Source: Ischnura elegans (lineage: Eukaryota; Arthropoda; Insecta; Odonata; Coenagrionidae). From it: a DNA stretch of 64,000 bases. The stretch covers positions 8,618,001-8,682,000 of the forward strand of contig NC_060252.1 in the NCBI RefSeq assembly GCF_921293095.1, given 5' to 3'. The notes below the pieces were generated by a model. It did no database searches and was not told where the DNA came from. It was given only the letters and a program-made list of their open reading frames with translations. Of this stretch, positions 1 to 11,300 are shown piece after piece (the stretch's first letter is position 1; every line of letters begins with the position of its first letter). Position numbers and translations under genes: made by a program.

Positions 1-2811
1 CAAGTGTTGCTGAGGTTGGTAAAGAAATATCTTAATCACAAATAATACAGCCATACGTTTGGCCCTTGTCGGCCATGATTCTTTAGTAATGCCGGTACAG
101 CACGATAGTACGCCTTCAGCTGTACCAGTCACACTACGTCTTGTTTTGGTCGCGAAGTTCGCACGAAGTCGCAAATGTGACCTCACTTGAGGAAACTGGG
201 GCATTTTAAGTACCCCAGGAAAACTCTCTAATAAAAAAGTGAACGGGCCGTTAGAAATCATTTAGAAAGTTCGCAAACGTTAGATGAAAATTCACCATTA
301 AAACATGTAATCAAATATGTGTGTATCAAAGTTCATTATTCGACTTGATAAACCAAAAACGATATTGTGCGGATATAATGTGGATTTTCAGCCTTAGGAG
401 GAGGATATGAGAAAAAATCCATGTCTTTTGAATTCCGGAGCTGGCACAATTCATTGGGCGAATAATAATAGCGCATTATATTTTTTAATTAAAAATAATC
501 ATTCATCGGATTCCTCATATTGATGCAGTGCGCCTGTAAAATATATATGACTTATCCTTAATAAAGCAGTAAGTGCAATTAAAAATGTATGCAGTTAAAT
601 CAGGATTTGGGAGAAATTAAAAAGGCAAAACCCATTCCTTTTGTTGGAACTGTTTGGAAAACAGAAGATCCGCCAATTTTATCTTAACTTTTCTATAGTA
701 AAATTGAAAATAAACGAGATTTACTCGCCTTACCGCCTAGTCATCAACACATTCGGCCATCAGTGATAGGGCACGAAGGCTCTACTTCGTAGTATGGCTC
801 TGCCCTACCGCCTTCTGCAAAGAGATAATAATCCCCATGTACCTAACATGTCCTTTATGCGTCTCCTCCGTCCGTCTCAATTTCTTCGAATTTTCCTCTC
901 CCACCACCCAGTTACCCGTATTTCTGTGTCAGTCTGCCAGTAGTGATTTCTATTTAGATGTGCTGATTTTTCTTCCTTTCTCCAACCATTGGTTTGCTTT
1001 TGCTGCTCCTCTTCTTCTATCTTTTAGTCGTGCATGTGCAACAAGTATGCATACGGTGATTAGTGTGGATTTGACCCAAAGTCTGCTTTTCATCACCACT
1101 GCGTCTCTTCTTGAATTCTGTTTTTCTTGTCTGCCCGCTTTCATTGCTTTTCTAAAAAAATACTTGCTGCTTCTAGTTTGCATCGTGTTTTTTTTATGAA
1201 ATCCACCTTTTGATATTTTGCCAACTCCAGCGTTTGATATTTGAAACATATATTAATGAAGAAAAAATATTAGTTCTTCATGTCACACATCTGTCTCTTT
1301 TCAGCAATTTTTTTTTCTTTGACTCTCATCTGTCTCCGGTTTTTCACTGTGCCTGTTAGTACTTATATCTTCAAATCCACCCGGGATTGCTAGTTCTTTC
1401 ATTAGATTACCTCCTGAAAATTTTCGTCATAATAAGGAGTATAATATTTAAATTACATTGGATTACCTCATCTCTCGGGGTCTTTCAATCTTGTAACAGT
1501 TCGTTCCTTTTCCATTGATTTTTCCTCACCATCTCTTTCTTGGCTTGAATTAATCACGTCACCAGGTATATCTCGGAGAATCCTTTTTTATTATTTATCC
1601 TTCCAAAATCATTCTCACGTATTTGCTGTGTCTCACAAGGTGGCCAACAGTCCGTTACCTTCTTTGATATATCGTGCTCTAGATTCCATTACTTCCCATA
1701 TTCTTTTGTATACCTCCTCATTCCTCTCTTCTTCTGTTCATTTCATTTTCAATGTCCCCATTCCAGGATCAGCTCTCGATGATTTCCAATTTTACATGGT
1801 AAATTATCTTCATGATCCATGAGTTGTGTCTATAGAGTTCTAGGTGAAATGTAAGGGTGTAGAAATGTGGTATGGCACGTGGAGAAAAATTTCTGCAATA
1901 CTGAAGGAAGTTAAGGATAAATTGTTTGGCTTTGAGGATTTTATGGTAAAACGTACAAGAATACTCCACGATATTACATAACTTTTGAATTCATGTAACA
2001 TATAACCGTGTGGAAAACTTGACTTTGTAGCATTTGTCGTTTGCAATTCTATCGGATATCTTTAGGAAAAGAATGTATTACTCGTAGATTATTAAAAATA
2101 ATACATAAAAATACCCTTCGCTCTACCGCGGAAGACCCATCCGTGAACTGCATACGAATCTAGAATTAACTACATAGCAGCAGAGAACTTACTTTACATA
2201 AACCGCCACCGTTTTACCATCGCGACTCTAATCCTTTAATGATTCGTCAGTTTATTTTCCTATATCTTTAAAATGCCTCGGGCGTTGACTGCCCATCTGG
2301 AGTTACCACTGCGACTCCGGCCGGTTTGCTTTTGTTGAGCTCAACCTTAGAATTTTTACTCTGCCAAGGAATACTACATTCACATTAGACGATTACACCT
2401 CACAGACTTTTCTAAAGAATATTTTTGAATCATTTATCTTGTAGCACTGCATAAACAGGCAGCTTTTTACGCAGCCACGCGCAAGGGTACTAAAATATTC
2501 CTTCATATTTTTCTTCTTTATGCTGTGGAAGTAGCAATTTTATTTCTAATCGGTGTTAAATATTCTGTAACTTTTTGCCTGTTAATAATATAGTTGTTTT
2601 CCTCATTTTATCCTATTGAATTATTTATTTTTCGGATTTTTGGAATGAATTTTAACTCAATGTTTGGAATATATTTTACTGATATTTTTTGAATTTAGTA
2701 GCGAGAAATTCTTTTGAATGGTACGAACTTATTGAATGAAAATAACGTAAAATTATTGGATTCTTTGATAACAGTGTGTAATATTTAATTCAGTCTCAAG
2801 CTGACAGGTTT
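1..2811. other. Gene-free AT-rich sequence, presumed upstream dynein intron
   Basis: No open reading frame here resembles a known protein, and overlapping frames on both strands at 837-1249 are low-complexity, Phe/Leu/Ser-rich chance ORFs. I see no tRNA, rRNA or clear transposon end. It lies on the 5' side of the first recognisable dynein exon, so it is either part of a long upstream intron or intergenic DNA. Which of the two cannot be decided from the window. Confidence 0.6.
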
Positions 2812-2945
2812 GGCTTTCATCCATAGTTTATAATCTCATAATAACAGAAAGTTTTCTTCATCAAACGTATCTTACCCTGGTGTCATATTTGATTTGCGGG
2901 TCGTTCGGATTGTTCAAAAGTGCTCTCGTTAGGGTCCTTTGTGCT
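2812..2945. repeat. Diverged direct repeat, unit 1
   Basis: This stretch is repeated about 420 bp downstream at 3235-3368. The shared core includes the 30-bp block ending in the motif 'tcgttcggattgttcaaaag' (2898-2917) followed by 'tgct(c/t)tcgttag'. Similarity extends upstream through 'aacag(a/c)aagttttctt' and 'acgtatctta', with scattered substitutions and small indels. The two units look like an old local duplication. No protein is encoded in common. Confidence 0.7.
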
Positions 2946-3234
2946 TTCTTCAAAAGTTTGTCCACGCTTCCGCCACATGGGGGAAGAGCTTTTATAATTG
3001 TTTTATCCATCTCCATCAAGTTTTCTCAATCCTCTCCTATTACGGCTCGCTGGACTTCAATGGTCCTTGTCGACCTAGGGGTGGAATTCATCTGACCTCA
3101 CATTTTAACTACACGTGCGTCTTCGCGTTAGCTGTTTGTTAAGATTTAACACTGTAATCTTTAATCCTGATATATATCCTTCAATTATTATTCAATATTT
3201 GTTGATATTAATCCGTACTGGCAGTTTGTTGCCT

Positions 3235-3368
3235 CGGCTCCATTGTAGTTTAAGTTATAATTTCATACTAACAGCAAGTTTTCTTGATTTCACGTATCTT
3301 ATCCTATTTGATTTTCGGGTCGTTCGGATTGTTCAAAAGTGCTTTCGTTAGAGCCCTTTGAATGCTTT
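3235..3368. repeat. Diverged direct repeat, unit 2
   Basis: Second unit of the repeat seen at 2812-2945. It has the same order of blocks: 'aacagcaagttttctt', 'acgtatctta', then 'tcgttcggattgttcaaaag' and 'tgctttcgttag'. Its divergence from unit 1 is clearly greater than that between the two TIR elements at 4.4-8.3 kb, so the duplication is older. Confidence 0.7.
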
Positions 3369-4387
3369 AGAACTCCATTCACTTTAGATATTTTATTTGT
3401 TTTTATTTTTCAATTATATAAATCCTCTTTTACGTTTTTTATATGGCTCAAACGTAAAATATTGCTTTTGAGTTGATATGCTTTTTGGCGTCAATACCAT
3501 ATGTTCCAGTATAAATTAAGTTAAGATACCGCAAGTTCACAGTGTCTAAGTCTCTTCAATTGTTCCCCTAATCTTCTGCTGTTGCTCCTCGGGTTAGGTT
3601 GTGGATTTCATCGATTGTATTTGTTGACTTCATGTAAAAATACCCAGTTATCTCCCAATTTATTCATAGTTTGCATTTGAAGGCGTAAAATTGTATCATA
3701 GAATTAAAGTACACTGCTTGGGAGAGGAAAGGGAATTCGGAGTGTTAAGACGGGGTGGAATGTGTCGGTAGGGCATATTGATCGTTTATAGCTCATGCTA
3801 TTTCCAATGCAACATCTGAAAACTCTATGGAGTGATTTAATATCCCATACTGTTACTTATTATAGGAGAATTGCTCCAAAGTTGCAATATACTCACAGCT
3901 GGCATAACATAAATTGAATTGTAATCCAATGCTTACAGAATTAAATTGCAATTCATAGCTTGTCTCCCAAATGAAGAGATGAGTTGAGAATTTGTGCTTC
4001 AATGGGAAAGTGGAGGCAGGTTGCCAAAATATATACCAACTCACCTTTAAACCTGGAAATTTAGTTCATCCCTTCAGCCGTCATCGCGAATGAGTAGAGT
4101 GTAACTTAAAGGCACTAGTTTGGAAGTTACTTCGATGCTGAAGGTAGTGAAGCTATCTTTGAAATCAATCGTTCGCTGTGGTTGCAAGAATAATATTATT
4201 GCTCGACGTAAATGCACAGAAAAGCGTTATTACATTCACTTGATTTTTAAATCTATTTCAGAGAATTCAATAGATGAAATTAATTATGTTTATCAATTTT
4301 ACTCCGGCATTACAAGGAAATATTAGGTATTTCGCGCAGCAGAATACAATTTGCATTCACAGGAAATTTTTCTCCTATCATGGTTCG
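3369..4387. other. Gene-free AT-rich sequence
   Basis: Nothing recognisable is present: only short chance ORFs of under 70 codons, with no repeat boundaries up to the target-site duplication at 4388. Confidence 0.55.
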
Positions 4388-4412
4388 TAAAGGCCTGGTT
4401 ACACGGTACATT

Positions 4413-4474
4413 AGAATGTACAAGAATCTGTACATTTTTCTGAATGGTTTTCTGAACAGATTCTTGTACATTCT
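4413..4474. repeat. Subterminal 18-bp perfect inverted repeat in element copy 1
   Basis: AGAATGTACAAGAATCTG at 4413-4430 is the exact reverse complement of 4457-4474, with a 26-nt loop. It sits just inside the left terminal repeat. It is followed at 4499-4513 by a second direct copy of the terminal motif GGTTACACGGTACAT (first copy 4397-4411). The same arrangement recurs in copy 2. Confidence 0.9.
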
Positions 4475-6205
4475 CATGGACAAGATCCACGAGTAGGTGG
4501 TTACACGGTACATTTTTTCGTACATTTTTTAATGCGCAACAAATTATTTCAACTTCAAATATAAACCAATGGGGAACATGCAAACTTTTTTAAAAGTACT
4601 AGAATAATAAGATCCTTACCTCAAATGTACTTGCCGAAAATTTCGCGGATGAATAATGTTTTATAGCTGAGATATGAGTCTTTAAAAATAATCTTCATCG
4701 ACTGTTTGAAAACACGTGACGGAGCGTGCGCGCGTTACATCACGGCCTGGAATCCATTGATGACAGACTGAGGAAGTGGATAGAAAAACTGTCTATTTAG
4801 GGACTCAAACGCAAATTTGGCGAATATAATTGCTGCTTTAACGTCAAACTTCGGATTGTGAATATTTTGGGTTGCCAAGGCGTTGTTGAAATAAATAAAG
4901 GCGATTGTTTGGGGGGCTTTAGAAAGATCAAATTAAAATAAGTTGATTGCAGATTGTGATCTACGTTACACACCTACATCATTTGCTTAATGCAGTAAGT
5001 ATATTGTATCATGGACCTTCAATAGAAAAACGTGTGAAAACCATATAAATAGTGTATCCCATAAAACCATATAAAGTGCCCCGACGTCTAGTACCTCTAT
5101 TTACTCGCCGGAGAAGTTTTTTGCTTGTGTTCGAAGGGACAAAAATAAGAGTAATGAGAGGTTGATGATCCACAGAATGGAGTCAAATACATTATCTATA
5201 TTGTCAACGGGATATCCTCAACGTAAGTACACTATTAAATCAGGGTTACCGCAGGATTTTATCAAGTTACTTATTTCACTTTGTAAACTTAACTCTATAA
5301 ATGTACCTATCATTCTACCCATTGTAGGATCAAATTATAAGGAAAGTGGCTGTTTACGAGAATAAATACTGATTACGATTAAACCACGGTGAAAAATAAG
5401 GAATGTAATGGGCGGCCGGCCTCTCGTCACAAGGAGCCCCTAACAAGGAATATTCTCAAAGTGTCTTTCGCCGATATCGTTAAAATTTTGTTGGATAGTA
5501 GTGTTCCATAATAAAAGCACATTTTCAAAATTTCTCGTGCCCTTAAGCCTTGTGAAATAATAAACAGGATATAATAAAGGCAGTTGAATTTTAGATTTGA
5601 AAGCGAGTGTGTCGTGATTTCTCTCCATCCTTCTCCTGTGAATCGGCGCACGCTACAGGAATATACGAGAAATATGAGGCTTTTGGCAAGGTAAATTCAA
5701 TATTTATTACTGCGATGCCCATAACGTTCGCTGCATGTCAACGCAACACCTAAAATTTCAACTCGCTTTGCAGTCGGTCTCGATTCAAAAACAGGAACTT
5801 GAGTAAATGCAGCGTAAATAGTACTTGAATCTTATTTCTTTGCTTATCACATGCTTTTTATGACCTTTTAACGATCATTTGGATCTCAATCTTGGACAAT
5901 TCTCGCGGTTCATACATTCAGCGCCTTTCCATCTGATCCTTCGTTTTACCCATCCCCTTTTCTTGTGTTCCATTCTTTCGCTACCTATATCCAATCAGTG
6001 AGATATCCAAGTCAAGCAAGATCATATAAAATCGAAATAACTATCGGGGCCGTACGTAAACAAAGAAGTCGCCTATACAAGCCAGATGAAATGAATGTGT
6101 CGTTTTCGTATTCTGCCACCAGGTGACTCTGAGTTCAAATTGTATGATTGTCTGAATGAAATTAGAGCAGGCGTTCAGAAATTCATACATTCTTACATTT
6201 TGCGT

Positions 6206-6287
6206 GGTTACACGGTGCATTTTCGCGTTCATTCTGAGATTCAGACATTCTCACATTTTCTTGTACATTCTCATGTACCGTGTAACC
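6206..6287. repeat. Right-end inverted motif pair in element copy 1
   Basis: GGTTACACGGTGCAT at 6206-6220 faces ATGTACCGTGTAACC at 6273-6287. The two form a 15-bp inverted pair with one mismatch, so the right 80 bp could fold back. This mirrors the nested organisation of the left end. Confidence 0.85.
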
Positions 6288-6401
6288 AGGCCTTAATGCT
6301 AGAAATAAATCTGATTTCATGCACAATTTTTTATTGTGCTACAATATTTGTTGAAATTTGATGATTTCTTGACATCACCTTCCATTCAATCTTATCTAGC
6401 C

Positions 6402-8321
6402 TAAAGGCCTGGTTACACGGTACATTAGAATGTACAAGAATCTGTACATTTTTCTGAATGGTTTTCTGAACAGATTCTTGTACATTCTCATGGACAAGAT
6501 CCACGAGTAGGTGGTTACACGGTACATTTTTTCGGACATTTTTTCGTACATTTTTTAATGCGCAACAAATTATTTCAACTTCAAATATAAACCAATGGGG
6601 AACATGCAAACTTTTTTAAAAGTACTAGAATAATAAGATCCTTAACTCAAATGTACTTGCCGAAAATTTCGCGGATGAATAAGGTTTTATGGCTGAGATG
6701 TGAGTCTTTGAAAATAATCTTCATCGACTGTTTGAAAACACGTGACGGAGCGTGCGCGCGTTACATCACGGCCTGGAATCCACTGATGACAGACTGAGGA
6801 AGTGGATAGAAAAACTGTCTATGTAGGGACTCAAACGCAAATTTGGCGAATATAATTGCTGCTTTAACGTCAAACTTCGGATTGTGAATATATTGGGTTG
6901 CCAAGGCGTTGTTGAAATAAATAAAGGCGATTGTTTGGGGGGCTTTGGAAAGACTAAATTAAAATAAGTTGATTGCAGATTGTGATCTACGTTACACATC
7001 TACATCATTTGCTTAATGTAATAAGTATATTGCAGCACGGACCTTCAATAGAAAAAACGTGTGAAAACCATATAAATCGTGTATCCCATAAAACCATATA
7101 AAGTGCCCCGACGTCAAGCGCCTCTATTTACTCGCCGGAGAAGTTTTTTGCTTGTGTTCGAAGGGACGAAAATAAGAGGAATAAGTGGTTGATTATTCAC
7201 AGAATGGAGTGAAATACATTATCTATTTTGTCAACGGGATATCCTCAACGTAAGTACACTCTTAAATCAGGGTTACCGCAGGATTTTATCAAGTTACTTA
7301 TTTCACTTTGTAAATAACTCTATAAATGTACCCATCATTCTACCCATTGTAGGATCAAATTATAAGGAAAGTGGCTGTTTACGAGAATAAATACTGATTA
7401 CGATTAAACCACGGTGAAAAATAAGGAATGTAATGGGCGGCCGGCCTCTCGTCACAAGGAGCCCCTAACAAGGAATATTCTCAAAGTGTCTTTCGCCGAT
7501 ATCGTTAAAATTTTGTTGGATAGTAGTTTTCCATAATAAAAGCACATTTTCAAAATTTCTCGTGCCCTTAAGCCATGTGATATAATAAACAGGACATAAT
7601 AAAGGCAGTTGAATTTTAGATTTGAAAGCGAGTGTGTCGTGATTTCTCTCCATCCTTCTCCTGTGAATCGGCGCACGCTACAGGAATATACGAGAAATAT
7701 GAGGCTTTTGGCAAGGTAAATTCAATATTTATTACTGCGATGCCCATAACGTTCGCTGCATGTCAACGCAGCACCTAAAATTTCGACTCGCTTTGCAGTC
7801 GGTCTCGATTCAAAAACAGGAACTTGAGTAAATACAGCGTAAATAGTACTTGAATCTTATTTCTTTGCCTATCACATGCTTTTTATGACCTTTTAACGAT
7901 CATTTGGATCTCAATCTTGGACAATTCTCGCGGTTCATACATTCAGCGCCTTTCCATCTGATCCTTCCTTTTACCCATCCCCTTTTCTTGTGTTCCATTC
8001 TTTCGCTACCTATATCCAATCAGTGAGATATCCAAGTCAAGCAAGATCATATCAAATCGAAATAACTATCGGGGCCGTACGTAAACAAAGACGTCGCCTA
8101 TACAAGCCAGATGAAATGAATGTGTCGTTTTCGTATTCTGCCACCAGGTGACTCTGAGTTCAAATTGTATGATTGTCTGAATGAAATTAGAGCAGGCGTT
8201 CAGAAATTCATACATTCTTACATTTTGCGTGGTTACACGGTGCATTTTCGCGTTCATTCTGAGATTCAGACATTCTCACATTTTCTTGTACATTCTCATG
8301 TACCGTGTAACCAGGCCTTAA
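6402..8321. mobile_element. Non-autonomous TIR DNA transposon, copy 2 (TAA target duplication)
   Basis: The element proper is 6405-8318 (1,914 bp), with the same AGGCCTGGTTACACGG terminal inverted repeats as copy 1 and TAA on both sides (6402-6404 and 8319-8321). By eye it differs from copy 1 by scattered substitutions of a few percent and by small indels, including an extra 12 bp of the 'acattttttcg' type near 6530. The 105-bp spacer between the two duplications (6297-6401) is not found at either outer flank. Two separate insertions therefore fit better than one tandem duplication. It has no recognisable transposase. A short ATG-initiated frame present in copy 1 near 5180 has a stop in copy 2. 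Confidence 0.85.
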
Positions 8322-11300
8322 AAGTGATATTTTTCGGATCAGTAGGTTTATTTTTTTGTACTCCGACGAAAAGAATTTTCATTCTTGATATTTACATTCT
8401 TATGTATGTGATAAAGTTTAAATCTCAACTACTTAAATGTTTCCAAAACACTCATAAAACCAGTGAATACAAAATTTTTAATGTGGGATGTGTCATGAAT
8501 CCCATTCAACCATAGTATTATTTGTATGCTGAATTTCTCTCACTTGCAATTGTTACTTTACATTACTGCACTGACTTTTCTGTAATTTATTTTTATATTT
8601 ATATATTAATTGCAGTTTTTAGTCTGTTTCTCTAGTGGAAGTGGAAAAGGGCATCCCTAGTGAATCAAATAGGTATTTCGCTATGTAGCGCGCTACATCT
8701 GGCTGTATTGATATTTTATTACTGATTTCAGTAAAGTTCGTAAGCATGTCTCATGCATACATTGGTATCGAGAGTTATTGTATTGCAATATTCAGAATAT
8801 AAGTGATTTACTCGTTTTTTGGATGTTTTTTAATGATTTTGATTATTTCCGATTCGCTCAACGAAGTTTTCATTTTTCAAGGTTTACTGCATTTTAGCCG
8901 CATATAGCTTTCTCCGTAATCAGAGACTATATGAATTCGTACCAGAGTGGAAATTCAGGTGATGAGAAGTGGTGACTTTAAGTCAAATAATATTCATATC
9001 TCGGTTAAAATCGTTCATCTCAGGGGTGGATTCTCTCCTTTTGCCAAAGTTTTGGCATTAAATAAAAATTTTGGAAATTTTATCCATTTATTGTCTCACT
9101 TGCCATGGGCAAAGACTTTTTACTGCAATCGTATCAGCATGAATTTCAGTTACCTTTGATACTTAGAGGAGCCATCAAATACCGGAAAGCATTCAACCCT
9201 CAAGGTTAACTCAGGTGGGACGGCAGGATTGGTTCAATTTCGGGGTCTGCCTCAATTTCCGACCAAAATTGGAATTTCCGAGGTCCCTCAATTGGAATCA
9301 TAATTTTACTGCGCTGGAATACGAGGGATGCTGTAACTCTGATGGGAGTCGTTCCCTCTTATTGGAAAATCAAATATGTATCTATGAACGACATTTTCGA
9401 AGCAACGTACCCGGGTCCAAGATTGGAAGTTAAAAATCAGATAATCATAGATGAGTAACCATGCCCTGAAAGTAAAATAGTTTTGAAGAATGGAATTTGG
9501 CTTTTTTCATCATAAAATACTTTACTTATGCTAGTATTAGCTTGAAAGGAAGGCCAAACCTTGCTGTGATGGCCTATATTATTTGGATAATTCTAATCGA
9601 CGGCCTTATTGTAGTTTTTACTCGTTCCGTGATCCTAAGCCATCCACAGTGACATTATTATTTACGTATTCTACTGGTTAAGGTAGGTTTGCATCGCGCA
9701 TTTCCGAATTATTCCCCCCGTCTTTACTGTCATCACGGACCTCACTCTTCAGTTCACAACAAGGCCCTTTCATTCTTTCATAACCTTCCATAAACCTTAT
9801 TCTCTTGCTCCCCACCCGTTTTAAAAGTAATGAGTAGATTATTTCACCATAACAATCGAATCAAATTGTTGTATTCCACAGGTATATTTAAGACCTTTTT
9901 CTCATCCCTAGTCCTCATGCTACCTGTGGGGTAAAAGATATAATCAAGTGGACTGAATAAAGGGAAAAAAGACAATTCCCACATTTAATTCGGTTTAGCA
10001 AGTTAAACAAAAATGAACAATTAAAATGAAAAAAACATAGTAAAGAAGCCTGAAAATACAGGTTAGGAGAATCGGAGCAGCGGTAAGAACGCGTTGAAAA
10101 CCGGTGAGCAGCATGCAGAGTCCGGCGGAACAGTCAGCTACGCCGGGGAGGGAGGACAGCGAGACTGCCTCTCGGGTCACTTATTAGGTACTTATGCCCT
10201 GGTTTTGTGAGTCTCCGCGAAGGAAGACGCCGGGAGACTTCTAGCGCCTTCCTCGGGAACACGGGGAAGCCTACAGCTGACGATAAGAACTGAACAGAGA
10301 AAACTATGAGAAATAATACGCAACACTACCTAAGTACCCTCGGAAATGTCCTCCAGTCCCCGCCACCATAACTTCAAGGTTCTATCCAAAGGAAATCTGG
10401 GATTCAACCTAGAATGTTTGATAAATCTGTTATAGTTTGGAGAACCATTAACTATTTTCTTATTTTGCGTATTGAGAAAATGGTTAATGGTTAAAGTTAC
10501 TGACAAAGCCGTTAAAGTACGAAGAGAAAACGGAAAATATGTATTAAAAATATATCGTATATGCGTAATGATAGTGCCTCTAATTGTATGGTTCTGTAAT
10601 AAATAAAGTTTTCCTGGAGTTAAACAGGAAAAATCACGATAAACTGAACTAAAATCCAAAATATTTCTACTTTAGCCGTGTATGAGGAATCTGTAAACGA
10701 ATTTTTCATCTAGTTAACTCATATAATCGTTCTTCGCTTTAAACCATTATAACCTAATGCTGCTTCTAAGCAACATCAAAAATGTATACATTTTCTGCTA
10801 TATTTAGGAAATATGTAAACTGTGCTTTATCTTGTGGTGTAAATTGTTATGACGAAATATTTAGCTGCCACATACACTATTATTCAGTGAAATAATTTCA
10901 AGTTTTCAAATTGAAAAATCTTGAAATTTGATTTCTCCCAGAAACAGCTCTGGGTTAGAAAGGGTTAACACTTTTGAATCTTACACTCCAATTCTTCTTG
11001 AATGCTTTTCTTGTACTTCATTTAAATTTATCACCTTATTCCTCCTCCTGAGTTCTTATTGAGCTCATCTTCCTCAGTATCTTCTGGCACGATCGTAACG
11101 CTAATATTTGGAGGCTTTACACCATCTTTTAATGCAGACCCCTTAACATTGCCTGAGCTGTTTATATTCGTCGCCGCGGAAGTTTGATGGTTAGATACTC
11201 GCAGAATATGATGAAGAGATATTTGATTAGATACTCGCAGAATACGGGCTCATTTTCAATTTCCGACGTTGCGAGCGTTTTTCCACGTTTAATTGAGGGC

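Larger units (their letters stand above)
4388..6296. mobile_element. Non-autonomous TIR DNA transposon, copy 1 (TAA target duplication)
   Basis: The element proper is 4391-6293 (1,903 bp). It starts AGGCCTGGTTACACGGTACAT and ends with the inverted form, ATGTACCGTGTAACCAGGCCT, so the terminal inverted repeats match over about 21 bp with one or two further blocks inside (AGAATGTACAAGAA). It is flanked by TAA on both sides (4388-4390 and 6294-6296). A 3-bp TWA duplication and a GGCCT-type end are features of PIF/Harbinger elements in established classifications, so that is the tentative superfamily. Internal ORFs are short and none resembles a transposase or Myb-like protein, so I infer it is non-autonomous. 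A near-identical copy lies at 6405-8318 in the same orientation. A different TIR superfamily is possible because no transposase is present to decide. Confidence 0.85.

Noticed and set aside
837-1249. Overlapping 120- and 99-codon frames on opposite strands
   Set aside because: Low-complexity composition, no family resemblance, and mutual antisense overlap point to chance ORFs.
8633-8666. SGSGKG-coding stretch that resembles a P-loop, possible missing AAA2 exon
   Set aside because: The frame has a stop 12 bases later (HP*), and the expected GPTGSGKS/T context and flanking conserved residues are absent.
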